Translations under genes and position numbers: made by a program
Notes under the pieces: model-generated
What the model was told of the DNA's origin: nothing
The model's input: only the letters and a program-made list of their open reading frames with translations
Databases searched by the model: none
Part shown: one piece after another, positions 21,154-34,540 of the stretch
Layout: each line of letters begins with the position of its first letter
Numbering within the stretch: the stretch's first letter is position 1
Assembly (NCBI GenBank): GCA_025765615.1
Contig: JAIVFJ010000120.1
Location: forward strand, 122,001-186,000
Direction of reading: 5' to 3'
Source of the DNA: Zopfochytrium polystomum
Taxonomy: Eukaryota; Chytridiomycota; Chytridiomycetes; Chytridiales; Chytridiaceae
Length of the DNA stretch: 64,000 nucleotides

Positions 21154-24100
21154 ATGGCCTTCGTAGCTCCCCCGAACGGTGCGAATCAAGAGGAGTCGAC
21201 GAATTGGAATGAGTCTGGAACGGGGCCGATCGTGGATCCATGGACGAGTTCGTCGAAGACGGTCCCCACCGTCCCGATCGGTGAGGTCCCACTGCGTCCT
21301 TGTTGTTGCACAGCCATTGTAATAATCTTCGTATTCATTCTCAGACGCGGAGCTTTCTGGTGCAATGAAAGGGTCCTTCACGCTTCAACGTAAATTTTCG
21401 GAGTTCCACAAAGTTTTTCGAACTCCCCTCAGCTCATTTTTTTGCAACTGACGAATACATCCTCCGCCTCAAAACCTCCTTCAGAGTTGGTCAAACTGTC
21501 ACAAGAGACTCGAGCCCTACAGCGAAGGGCCCCCAACTCCCTCCTCTCAAAAATCAAAGTCAAATCGGGGACGCAGCGGCGAGTTATTAGACATTCGCAC
21601 ATCATCGACAGCCGCAAAGCCTTCTACGACGAGGACCCCGACGAATCCCCGGCGCATCCGGCGAATCGCACTCTGGGCTCTGCCAGGGCCGGACCCCGCA
21701 CCATTTCGGGCCCAGAGAGGAAAGGCGACATTGCTGAGAGGAAGGAGGGAGCAGCAGGCGGCGACGAGGGCGATGGGTTTCGAACGGGAAGCCAAAGCTT
21801 TAAGGAGATGCTTGTGGATTTTCTGATGTGTGTATTCGCCAGGGTTACGTTGGTTGTGCGTCCACTGACTTGATCGCTCTTCTCCCATTAGCGAGCAGCA
21901 AAACCATCGATCGAGTGCCGGAAACGGTATGTTTCACCGACCGGAATTCGTAACGCCAGACTTACAAAATTAAAAATCAACGAGAAGATGAGGCAGCGGG
22001 TATTATTCTATCGAGCATGGACGGAACTTATGAGCTTGACGAAAAAATGCGAAAGGCGATTATGAAAAAGTCTACCCTGCACTCGTCTGACGATGACGCA
22101 GTCGCCGAGGTAAATGCGGGGAACCTGCTTCGTTTTTGACGAAGAACTCGCTCGAATTTCTCTAGGCATTCTACAACTATTTCAATGAAGCCATTCAAGC
22201 GCAATCTGCAGGTGCCATGTCCAAATCGATCATAAACAAAATAGTCCACGATATTCCGACCGATTTGACGAACCTTTGCCCTGAATTGACGAATAAACTG
22301 ATTGCAGAGGTTGAGGCGGAGTTCAGCGAGAGCTCAAAAGTCAGTGCGGGTAAGTATTGTTCTGCTAGCAACCCGAAAATTAATATCATGTTCGCCAGTA
22401 CAGTATATTCTTCGCCGCCCAAGTAATCTTAAGGACGCAGACAAGTAGGACTGTGCGTTGCCCAGAAAGAGGTTTTAACTCACCATTCCAGAGGGAAGCG
22501 GGATTTTTTGCCATTCGAGCAAGACAAATGTCCATTTCCAGCTGGCTGGAAATCGTCATTCAAAGAAGCTAGTGCAAAGATTGAGAAGTCACTTTTCATC
22601 AGCCACCCTGTCATGCTTCGCACTTTGGATTTGTGGGTTCAGTTCAAGCACTTGCGATTCGTGAAGAAGCAGGCGGTAATGACGCAAAAGGAAGCCTTTC
22701 GAATTGGGGGATTCCGGAGCATGCTCCTTGTTCACAGCGAAAAGTGCCGAGAAAAACTATTGAAGGAGTAAGATGTTTTCACTTAAATACCAAAGCTGAC
22801 AGACGTTGCATAGCTGGTTTGTGAACGTTCTTCGATTCTTCGCCGAATACTTCGTCCGTCCTCGCAAAAAAGACGTTGTTGTCAGACCGCCGGACTCATA
22901 TTTTCGATGCGCAGCGACGTTGATAAGCAACCACATCCTGAGCATCACTGTAGAATCAATAAGGGACTACGTCAGCCTCTTCAATTATTATCCCATCGAG
23001 CCACCTGTACAGGATGCAACTGGCTTCTTCGAAATCGACATTAGACCGCATGCCCCGCGGTTTGTTGTCCGCCTATGTCTCGAGAAAAACGCAATCGAGT
23101 TTGACCCAGTGATGTCTGAGATCGGTGAGGCGATATTCGACTGTCTTGAATTCTGCCACAAGACCGTGGAGATGCTACCACGCGTGGAGGCCATACTCTT
23201 TGGCGGCTCGGCAGAGATTTTCCTCCGGATTCCGTCTGCGAATGGTGTAACTGCAAGCACACAGATGGAGGCGATTTCGGCTTGCCTCAGTGCCGTCGGC
23301 CCGGCGGCATCCTTAAAAATCACGCCTGAACCTTTGATTATCTCGAGCGCGTTGGACCACTTGAAGCTTTACGTGGAGAAATGCTTCAAAGTTGTTCAAT
23401 CGTTTGTTTCGGAGCGTTATCAGTCTTACAAGTCAATGTACTCGAACGAGATCTATGTTGACATAGAGGCCTTCTTTGGTGAAGAACACACTTTGGAGCA
23501 GTACATAGAGGTAAACCAATGCAAAATAGCACATATCAACCATAACCCTTTAATGCTTCGCGCGCTGAGCAGGAAGTTGAGAGATACAGGATGATTTCCA
23601 GAACTATCATGCGCTTAACGCGAAGGGTTGACCTTCCTCTAGTGGAGCTTTGGTGCGACGAGCTTCACCGAGAGCTATCAGCGATCGCCCTGGATTGTTC
23701 AAATAAATTTCTCTCAAAAATGGTCGATCAGACGTATGATCACGAAAAAAGGTACGAGCGAGCAACGCCGTCGCAACATGTCTTAACCCTTGAAACTAAG
23801 CATTTGCAAACGATACGAGATCATTGAAGAGAAAGCACTGAAGGTTCCGGAAAACTTCAAAGAGATGGCCGACCAAATGGAGTATATGGAGTCGGTAAGC
23901 CAGAATGAGCTTCCAGAGCTCAGTAGGGAACTTGAAGAGGTCCAACGGAGAATTTTGTACATTGCAAACCTATCTGCGCTCACGGAAGACCATATTCAAC
24001 TCAACAACATTACATTTTCCTGGCCCACAAGAATTATTCCGATTCTCGAAAGCCACAATCAAATCATGGGAGCCGCTCGAGAAAAGTCAGAGGCATCGTT

Positions 24101-27100
24101 GCGTGAACGGCGGTCCAAGTTTGAGTCGGAGCTCGATGACTTTGCAAAGCAGGTCGACGAACTTGCAGACGTTGGAGACCTTGATGAGATGCCATTTTAC
24201 GTCAAGAAAGTCCAGACACTCGCTAAGCAGCTTCAAAATGCCGCCGATACTATCGCCGGCTTCAACAAGGAGGAGCAGTTGTTTGGATGGACAGTAACCG
24301 TCTATCCTCAGCGAAAGCAAATTTTGGCTGCATTGGAGCCCTATCAAGCGCTGTACACGACTGCGGTCAACTTCCAAAAGAGCTACAAGAAATGGATGGA
24401 TGGCAATTTGCTCGAGCTGGACGCTGAACAGATTGAAATGGAGGTGGATACCTTGAAACGAGAGATGTACCGCGTCCTGGGCACGTTGGTTCAAGCTGCG
24501 GCTCCTCAAAACATCGCAAAGCAGGTCAAAGAAAAGATCGATGAGTTTATGTTGAACATTCCAATGATTCAAGTTCTTTGCAACCCTGGAATGCGAGATC
24601 GCCACTGGGCGAAGATGTCTGCAGCGGCAGGCTTCGAACTGAAGCCTGACAGCAACTCTTCGCTACGAAAAATGCTTAAATTGAACTTGGACCAATTCCT
24701 TCCCCAGTTCCAAGAAATCAGCGGTAATGTGATTTTGGTTGAAGTGGTGCCTGGCTAAAGTGATGCTGCTGCCCGATTCAGATGCGGCGGCGAAAGAGTA
24801 CACACTGGAGAAGAACATGAAAAAAATGGCTTTGGAATGGGACCCCATGGAGCTACCACTTATGGCTTACCGGGAGACTGGAACTTATATTTTAGCATCC
24901 GTCGATGAAGCACAGCAGTTGTTGGATGACCAGATCGTGAAGACTCAATCGATGCGGGGTTCACCATACATCAAACCATTCGAAGTGGAAATTCGAGAAT
25001 GGGAGAAGAAACTCTTGACGACACAAGAAATTCTTGACGAGTGGCTCAAAGTCCAGGCAACCTGGCTTTACCTTGAGCCTATTTTCAGCTCGGAGGACAT
25101 TATGAATCAAATGCCCGAAGAAGGACGAAAGTTCAAAATGGTGGACCAAAGTTGGAGAAAGCTCATGGCAGTGAGTGTCGCAACCATTGATTTACTTCGC
25201 CTTATCGTCGAGCTTCCATTCTCACACATGAATTGCGCAGACTGTAGTGCAGGACAAGCACATATTAGCTGTGACTGACATTCCGAACCTGCTGGATGAA
25301 CTACAACGGAACAACGAATTCCTTGAGGCGATTTTGAAAGGATTGAATTCTTACTTGGAGTTGAAGCGCTTATTTTTCCCAAGGTTTTTCTTCTTGTCCA
25401 ACGACGAGATGTTGGAAATCCTTTCGGAGACAAAGGACCCGACAAGAGTCCAGCCACACCTCAAGAAGTGTTTCGAAGGTGTGGCAAACTTGGAATTCAA
25501 CAACAGCATGGAAATTCTTGCTCTCTATTCAAGCGAAAAAGAAAGATTGGCACTGCTGAACAAGGTTTCCACAGCAGATGCAAAAGGTTCTGTCGAAAAA
25601 TGGCTTGGAGGAGTAAGTCGTCAAAAAATGGAACGTTCTTTAACCACACACTCAAGGTTGAACGAGGAATGCTTGAAAGTGTCAAGTCCATTATTTGCGA
25701 CGCGTACCACGCGTACTTGACGAAACCGAGAGAGCAGTGGGTTCTTGACTGGCCGGGCCAAGTGGTTCTTTGCGTGAGCTCAATTTTCTGGACCATTGGG
25801 ATGGAACAAGCTATTACCGCTGGAAAGAAGGGTCTTGAAGAATACTGCGCGCAACTTAACAGTGACTTGAACGAAATAATCAAACTTGTTCGTGGCAACC
25901 TCCCCAAAATGGCCCGAACTACGTTAGGAGCTCTTGTGGTTATCGATGTTCATGCTAGAGATGTCAGCGCTTTGATAGCTAGGGAAGGAATTAGAGACAT
26001 TTCGGATTTCACTTGGCTCTCTCAGTTGCGATACTATTTCGAAGACTCCGAAGTCATTGTCAGAATGATCAATGCTCACAAGATCTATGGCTACGAATAC
26101 CTTGGAAACTCGCCTCGATTGGTCATTACCCCGTTGACTGACCGTTGCTATCGCACGCTTTTCGGTGCTTTGCATTTGAATCTCGGTGGGGCTCCGGAGG
26201 GTCCTGCTGGAACAGGGAAGACCGAGACGACAAAAGACCTCGCCAAGGCTCTGGCGAAGCAGTGCGTTGTGTTTAACTGCTCAGATGGTCTTGATTACCT
26301 CGCGATGGGGAAGTTCTTCAAAGGGTTGGCAACGTCTGGAGCGTGGGCATGCTTTGACGAGTTCAACCGAATTGATTTGGAGGTCCTTAGTGTTGTCGCC
26401 CAACAAATATTGACTATCCAACGAGCGATTGGAGCGAAACTGAAAGAATTCGTGTTTGAGGGAACCAAGCTGACACTGCAACCGACATGTGCTGTGTTCA
26501 TTACGATGAACCCTGGATACGCCGGTCGATCAGAACTTCCAGATAATCTTAAAGCACTTTTCCGAACTGTGGCTATGATGGTTCCCGACTACACCCTTAT
26601 CGGAGAAATTACTCTTTATTCATTTGGTTTCATTGAGGCTCGCCACTTGGCAAGGAAGATATCAGCAACCTACCGGTTGTGCTCCGAGCAGCTTTCCTCA
26701 CAAGACCATTATGACTACGGCATGAGAGCTGTCAAAAGTGTGCTTACGGCTGCGGGCAACCTCAAACTGAAATATTCCAACGAAAACGAGCAAATCCTTG
26801 TCCTTCGTTCCATCATTGACGTCAACTTACCAAAATTTCTTTCTCAAGACATTGCCCTATTCAAGGGGATAGCAACCGATCTATTCCCAGGTGTCAAGCT
26901 CCCGAAGCCTGATTACACTGTCCTGGAAGCGGCGATTCAGACGTCATGTCAAAAGTTTAAGCTCCAATTGGTTCCAGCGTTCCTTGAGAAAACAATTCAG
27001 TTGTACGAAATGATGCTTGTACGTCATGGGTATATGCTTGTTGGCGAGCCGTTTGCTGGAAAGACTTCCTCCTATCGGGTCCTCGCCGATGCCCTAACGG

Positions 27101-30100
27101 ACATTTCATCCGCCAATAGCGATGATGAAGAGTTTCAAAAAGTGCAGTATAAGGTAATCAATCCAAAGTCTATCACGATGGGCCAGCTCTACGGTCAGTT
27201 CGATCCGATTTCGCATGAATGGACAGATGGAGTTCTTGCAACTTCATTCCGATCCTACGCCAGTTCCACGAGCCCCGACCGCAAGTGGGTGATATTTGAC
27301 GGCCCTGTCGACGCCGTGTGGGTCGAAAATATGAACACTGTGCTGGACGACAACAAGAAGTTGTGCCTAATGAGCGGAGAAATTATTCAGCTGTCTAATT
27401 CGATGAGCTTGATGTTTGAGGTTATGGACCTCGCTGTTGCTTCGGTGAGTTGCAGATTCTGATTTCTATCTCGTACTAACATCTTATTTACAGCCAGCCA
27501 CCGTCAGTCGGTGCGGCATGGTGTACCTTGAGCCGGAAAGAATGGGCTGGCGACCACTTGTTCAGTCGTGGCTCGAAACGCTTGAATTTCTCCACCTGGA
27601 CCAAATTCGCTTTCTACTACAGCTATTTGAAACTTTGGTTGGCCCATCCCTACAGTTCATTCGAAGGGAGTGCAAGGAGCTGTCACCTACGTCTGACATA
27701 GGTCTGGTTTGCTCCCTAATACGGCTTCTAGATAGTACTATCGGGGATTTCCGAATCCGTAATCCAGACCAGAACCTCGCAGACACCACTGCAAGGTTGA
27801 AGATTGAGTGCCGGTTTGTTTTTTCCCTGATTTGGTCGATAGGGGGAAGCATTGATTCGCAAAGCCAACTGAAGTTTGATGCACACCTGCGAGAAGCTCT
27901 TGGAAGGCAGTCACCGGCCATGCAGCTCCCCATCCCTGCGGAGGAGGGCACTGTTTATGATTTTGTGTTCGAGTCTCATCCAACCGACAGGTGGACTCTA
28001 TGGTTGCACACAATCGAACAAGCTCCTATTCCAGCGGAGGCCCAATTTAGCGAGATTATTGTTCCCACGAAAGATACAGCCCGATACCACTATTTATTGG
28101 AACTTCTTGTAATGAATAATCAACCATACCTGCTAATTGGGCCAACAGGCACGGGCAAGTCTAAGTACATTGCGAGCAAGATGATGAGCGGGCTTCCCAA
28201 AGACAAGTACCTGCCAATATTTATCAATTTTTCTGCAAGAACAAGTGCAAATCAGATTCAGGATATTGTAATGAGCAAACTAGATAAGCGACGGAAGGGA
28301 GTCTTTGGTGCACCAGTGGGGAAGAAGTACATTATCTTCATCGATGATTTGAATATGCCCGCAAAAGAGCAATACGGAGCGCAACCTCCGATTGAGCTCT
28401 TTAGACAATGGGCTGACCACGGCAATTGGTATGACAAAAAGGACACATCTAGATTGGAGCTCATTGATATTCAATTGATTGGGGCGATGGGACCACCCGG
28501 CGGTGGTAGAAACGTCGTCACTCCGCGATTTTTGCGTCACTTCAATCAAATCGTGATAAATTCATTCGATGACATCACTATGAACCGGATATTCCGCTCC
28601 ATTTTGGATTGGCATTTTGGACGTCTTGAATTTTCCGAGGAAATTCGAGCCCTATCCCAATCTATAATCAACGCTACGTTGGATATTTATAAATGGATCA
28701 TCATAAATCTGCTTCCGACGCCTGCAAAAACACACTATACGTTTAATTTGCGTGACTTCTCCCGCGTAATTCAAGGAATAGTTCTGTCAAAGCCGCACTG
28801 CTTTGGAAAAGTAGAGCAGATGATTCGACTCTGGTCACATGAAGTCTATCGCGTTTTCTACGACCGTCTTATCAGCGACGACGATCGGTACGGAATCTTC
28901 GTTCAACTTCTTGAAATCATTAAATCCAGGTTTGGAATGGAGCCAGACATTATTTTCGAGACATTAGCGAGTGGAGTCGGCGAGGATGGCGCTGTCATAT
29001 TAATGGAGGATGACATGCGCGGAATGGTCATGGGTGACATCCTAAGCCCAAAGCGACCAAACGAAGAGCCTGACTACAAGGAAATGGCGGATTTCGAACA
29101 GATCACAGCTGTAGTTGAGAGCCAGTTAGGAGAGTACAATCAAGTGAAAAAAGCTAAGCTGGATCTGGTACTTTTCCGATTTGCGATTGAGCATATAGCT
29201 CGTATATGCCGCATACTCAAACTTCCAGGTGGAAACGCTCTTCTCGTCGGGGTTGGTGGGAGCGGGCGCCAAAGTCTTACGCGACTATCCAGCTTTATTA
29301 TGCAATACGAGCAATTTCAAATAGAAATTTCCAAGTCTTACGGGAAGAACGAATGGAGAGATGATTTGAAGAAAATTCTGCTAACAGCGGGCGCCGACAA
29401 CCGCAAAACAGTGTTCCTATTTCCAGACACCCAAATTAAAGAGGAGTCCTTTATTGAGGATGTGAACAATCTCCTTAATGCTGGAGACGTACCCAACTTG
29501 TTTGCAGTTGACGAGAGGCAGAATATTATTGAACGTTGTATGAATGACGCTCAGGAAGAAGGAAAGGTTGGCGATGGAAGCCCTACGACAATGTACAATT
29601 ACTTTGTAGAGCGAGTGAAACGGAATCTACACATCGTTCTTTGCATGAGCCCGATAGGCGATGCTTTCAGGACTCGTTTGAGAATGTTCTCGTCAATTGT
29701 GAATTGCTGTACGATTGACTGGTTTCAAGCTTGGCCTGAAGATGCTCTGCAAGCCGTTGCAAAGCAGTTCCTGAATGACGCGGGCCTCACTCAGAATGTG
29801 AAAGAGATAGCAGTGCAAATGTGCAGGCACTTTCATCAATCCTCGATTGAGCTATCTGAGAAATACCTCACCGCGCTGAACAGACATAACTACGTAACGC
29901 CCACCTCTTATCTGGAGCTCCTCCATTCGTATAAAATGCTCATTCGAACCAAGTCGGACGAAGTTTCCGCGATTCGCGGGCGATACGCTGGTGGTCTTGG
30001 CAAGCTTCAGTTCGCCGCTGAGCAGGTTATGCAGATGCAGCACGATCTCTCTGATTTGCAGCCTCAACTTAAGCGTACATCTGAGGAGACCACAGAGATG

Positions 30101-33100
30101 CTTATTAAAATTGAGAAAGAATCGAAAGAAGTTGAAGCGACACGTACTATTGTCGCGGCTGAAGAGGCCGTTGCAACCGAGAAGGCAGAACAAGCTACAG
30201 CCATAAAAACAGACTGCGAGAACGACTTGGCGACAGCTCTACCACTTCTAAACTCTGCTTTAGCCGCGCTTGATACGTTGAAAAAGAACGACATTGATCT
30301 TGTAAAGTCCATGAAGAACCCACCCGATGGCGTTAAACTCGTCATGGAGGCTGTGTGCGTTATGAAAGACATCAAGCCAGAAAAAGTACCCGATCCCTCT
30401 GGCTCTGGCCGTATGGTTTTCGACTACTGGAAGTCTTCATTAAAGATGCTGGGCGACCCAAAGTTTCTGGATAGTTTGAAAACGTTCGATAAGGATGACA
30501 TTCCGGCACACGTCATTAAAAAAATTCGAACTACATACATGCCGAACCCTGAGTTCAAACCTGAGAAAGTACGGAACGCGTCATCTGCGGCCGAAGGATT
30601 ATGCAACTGGATTATCGCGATGGAATCATACGATAGAGTTGCGAAAGTAATTGCTCCGAAGCAGATAGCGCTTGCTCATGCCGAGGCGGAGCTCGCTGTC
30701 ACAATGGCAGGTCTTCAAGAGAAGCGCGCTACTTTAAAAGCGGTCCAGGACCGGCTTCAGGCTCTCAATGATGACCTAACAGCTCTGTCGATAAAGAAGG
30801 AGAGGCTGGAAAGGGAAGTGAAGAGTTGCGAAGAGCAGCTAGATCGGGCGCAGAAACTGCTTGGAGGTTTGGGGGGTGAGAAGCAGAGATGGACTGAAGT
30901 CGTACATCAGCTGGACGGAACATTGCATAATCTTACTGGAGACGTACTTATTTCTGCCGGAGTCATCGCTTATCTTGGAGCATTCACGAAGTTATACAGA
31001 ACGATTTGCGTCAACGAATGGGTGTCTGCATCTCGTGCAGCCGGAATCCCCTGTTCAGACTCGTTCTCCCTTGCGAAAGTTTTGGGAGATCCCATAAAAA
31101 TTCGAGCATGGACTATTGCCGGGCTTCCCTCTGATGCTTTCTCTATCGATAATGGCATAATAGTTAGTAACGCGAGGCGATGGCCCTTAATGATAGATCC
31201 ACAGGGCCAAGCAAACAAGTGGGTCAAAAACATGGAGAAAGAGAATAATCTGCAGATTATCAAGTTGACAGACGCTGATTATGTGCGAAACTTGGAAAAC
31301 GCAATTACGTTCGGTGCTCCAGTTCTGTTGGAAAATGTGAAAGAAGAATTGGACCCAATTTTGGATACGGTGCTTCAAAAGCAAACGTTCAAGTCTGGAG
31401 GAGCGACTTGTATCAGACTTGGTGATGCAGTTATTGAGTATGCGGACAGTTTCCGGCTGTACATCACAACGAAGTTGAGAAATCCGCATTACATGCCAGA
31501 ACTGTCCGTGAAGGTCTCTCTGCTGAACTTTATGATCACGCCTGAAGGACTGGAAGACCAGCTTCTGGGTATTGTCGTGGCCAAAGAGCGGCCAGAGCTC
31601 GAAGAGGAAAAAACTCAGCTTATTCTCCAATCTGCCGAAAACAAAAAGAAGCTGAAGGAAATCGAAGATCAGATTCTTCATATTTTGTCATCAGCAGAGG
31701 GAAACATTCTTGAAAACGAGACAGCTATCGAAGTCCTATCGTCATCAAAGATCCTCTCTGTTGAATTGTTTGAAAAGCAAAAGATCGCAGAGGAAACAGA
31801 AAGGAAGATTGACGAAACTCGAGATTCATACAGGCCCATCGCAAGTCACTCATCCTTACTGTTTTTCTGCATTGCGGACCTCGTGAACGTCGAATCTATG
31901 TATCAATATTCTCTGAATTGGTTTATCGATTTGTTTATTGCGGCTATCATTCAATCAAATAAGTCGAGCGTACTAAAGAGAAGGCTGAAAAATCTTGAAA
32001 GCTTCTTCACTTACTCACTGTACTGTAACGTCTGCCGATCACTCTTCGAAAAGGATAAGCTGCTCTTCTCGTTCTTACTATGTATTTGTATACTCCGAAG
32101 CAGAGGCGAACTCGACTCGGTCGAGCTGAACTTCTTCGTGACCGGCGGAATCGGCGTGGGCGGAAACGACTCTCCGAATCCCGATCCAACATGGCTTGCA
32201 GAAAAGGCTTGGACGGAATTATGCCGCCTATCCGCTATTCCTGCTTTTGCGAACCTGAAAGACGAGTTTATTCCTGCGGAGTGGAGGCCCTTCACTGATT
32301 GCGTGGATCCGTGGGAATCTCCCCTTCCTGGCAAGTGGGCAAACTCTTTGAATGAGTTTCAAAAGGTCATGATTATTCGAGTTCTTCGACCGGAAAAAGT
32401 CGTCCCAGCCGTTCAAGAATTCGTAAAGGCTAAATTGGGGCACAAGTTCATCGAGCCACCAACCTTTGATCTAGTAGGAAGCTATGAAGATTCCAGCTGC
32501 CGAACTCCCCTCATATTCATACTTTCCCCTGGTGTTGATCCAATGGCACAGTGAGGATTCTATGCCAATTTCTTTCTCGATGGTACGGCTAACTTATTGC
32601 TCTCACAGACTGTTAAAGTTCGCTGATGACAAAGGATTTTCGGGAATGAAATGCCAATCCATTTCATTGGGACAAGGGCAAGGCCCCATCGCGGCAACTA
32701 TGATTAAAGAGGCTCAAAAAGTCGGCTCTTGGGTTGTACTCCAAAACTGCCATCTCGCCGTCAGCTGGATGTCCACTCTGGAGAAAATCGTGGATGATAT
32801 GTCCTCGTCGTCCATTCACAAGGACTTCCGACTTTGGCTTACATCATATCCAAGCGACAAGTTCCCAGCATCGATCCTCCAATCTGGTGTTAAAATGACA
32901 AACGAACCACCGAAGGGAATCAAAGCGAATCTTCTGAAAAGCTTCATCAGCGACCCTGTTGCCGACGAAAAATTCTTCAGCAGTTGTACGAAACCTGCGG
33001 AATGGGAAAAGCTCCTCTTCGGCCTTTGTACTTTCCACGCAATAGTGCAGGCAAGTTTCTTCTGACCTCTGGCATGACAGATAACCTCATAACGTAGGAA

Positions 33101-34516
33101 CGACGAAATTTCGGCCCGTTGGGTTGGAACATCCCTTATGAGTTCAACGACTCAGATTTAAGTACGGATTTTGCGCATAACCTCATTCGCTCTGACTTCA
33201 ATTTCCAGGAATATCAATCAGGCAGTTGAAAATGTTCCTAGATGAATATGCCGAAGTCCCATTCAAGGCTATTCTGTACTTGACAGGAGAATGCAATTAT
33301 GGTGGCAGGGTAACGGACGACTGGGACCGGAGAACCCTGATGAACATTCTTTCCACTTTCTATTGCCCTGCAATTGTTGACGACCCCAACTATAAGTTCT
33401 CGCCATCTGGAATCTACTACTCGCCTCCAAAGGGGAAATACCAGGACTATTTAGAGTACATAAAGCAGCTCCCACTGAACCAGAACCCCGAAATTTTTGG
33501 TGTTCACGACAACGGCGACATAGCAAAGCAGCTCGCAGATACGAAAACCATTATTGCGTCTGTGATGAAAACTCAGGAGCAAAGTTCATCTGGGGGATCA
33601 AATGGAGGCAAATCGAACGATGATATTGTGGTGGAGGTTGCGGCAGATATTCTTACAAGGATTCCCTCCACGTTCAATATTGAAGCAGCAGTCTTGCGGT
33701 ATCCAGTCAATTACAATGAGAGTATGAACACCGTTCTTATACAAGAGATGATTCGCTTCAATCGATTGATTCAAGTGATTCTCGTCAGCCTGGTTAACGT
33801 CCAAAAAGCAATTCGCGGTCTTGTTGTTATGAATGCCGAACTCGAAGAAGTGTGCAAAGGAATCCTATCTGGTCGGGTACCAAGTATGTGGGCCGCAAAG
33901 TCATATCCCTCCTTGAAACCCCTTGGAGCCTACGTCGCAGATTTAGTCGCACGAATAAAATTTTTCCAGACGTGGTTCGAGGAAGGAAGTCCGAAGTTGT
34001 TTTGGATGTCTGGTTTTTTCTTCACCCAATCCTTTATCACAGGTAAGGCAATAATTGTTTTTGGCATTCGCAATCCAACCAGTTTTGCCAGCAACACTCC
34101 AAAATTATGCAAGACGAAACACCATTCCGATCGATGAACTTGGGCTTGAGTATGAAGTCTTGAGCCATTTACAGCCTAATATGATCGTGGCTGCCCCAGA
34201 CGACGGAGTGTACGTGAGCGGACTTTACCTTGAGGGCGCTCGATGGAGCCGCGAAAAAGGATCTGTTTCCGAATCCGCCAGTAAAGTGCTTTACGATCTC
34301 CTCCCAATCATCTGGTTTAAACCAGTAAGAACTGCGGATTCAAAAGTCAAAGGCACGTACGACTGTCCCGTTTACAAGACGAGCGCAAGGCGTGGAGTGC
34401 TCTCTACAACAGGTCACTCTACAAACTACGTGATTTGCGTGAAGCTCCCATCCGACCGGCCAGAGAAGCACTGGATTTTGCGTGGTGTGGCGGCACTTCT
34501 CCAACTGGACGATTGA
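21154..34516 (+). CDS. Axonemal inner-arm dynein heavy chain (DNAH3/7/12-like)
   Basis: Motor subunit of a single-headed flagellar inner-arm dynein. Nineteen exons give 4118 codons: 21154..21280, 21345..21389, 21485..21827, 21892..21926, 21988..22109, 22166..22349, 22399..22444, 22492..22767, 22814..23510, 23573..23751, 23801..24723, 24782..25170, 25241..25612, 25657..27444, 27494..32550, 32609..33050, 33098..33161, 33209..34042, 34083..34516. The tail is N-terminal. P-loops: AAA1 [10 protein letters not shown] (about aa 1428, Walker B CFDEFNRI), AAA2 [10 protein letters not shown] (about 1710), AAA3 GPTGTGKSK (about 2058, [10 protein letters not shown]), AAA4 GVGGSGRQS (about 2428). The stalk and microtubule-binding region fall near aa 2650-3080, then AAA5/6 and a complete C-terminus ending [15 protein letters not shown]. 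The 33051..33097 intron is GC-AG. The first three exons carry no family motif and are the least certain. Confidence 0.92.
33051..33097 (+). other. GC-AG intron in the dynein gene
   Basis: The exon ends GTGCAG and the intron begins GCAAGT and ends CGTAG. Only this splice joins FHAIVQ to [18 protein letters not shown] in frame, a strongly conserved dynein stretch. No GT donor nearby works. Confidence 0.85.
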
Positions 34517-34540
34517 GAACAGGCTGCGGGGTTAACTGAC

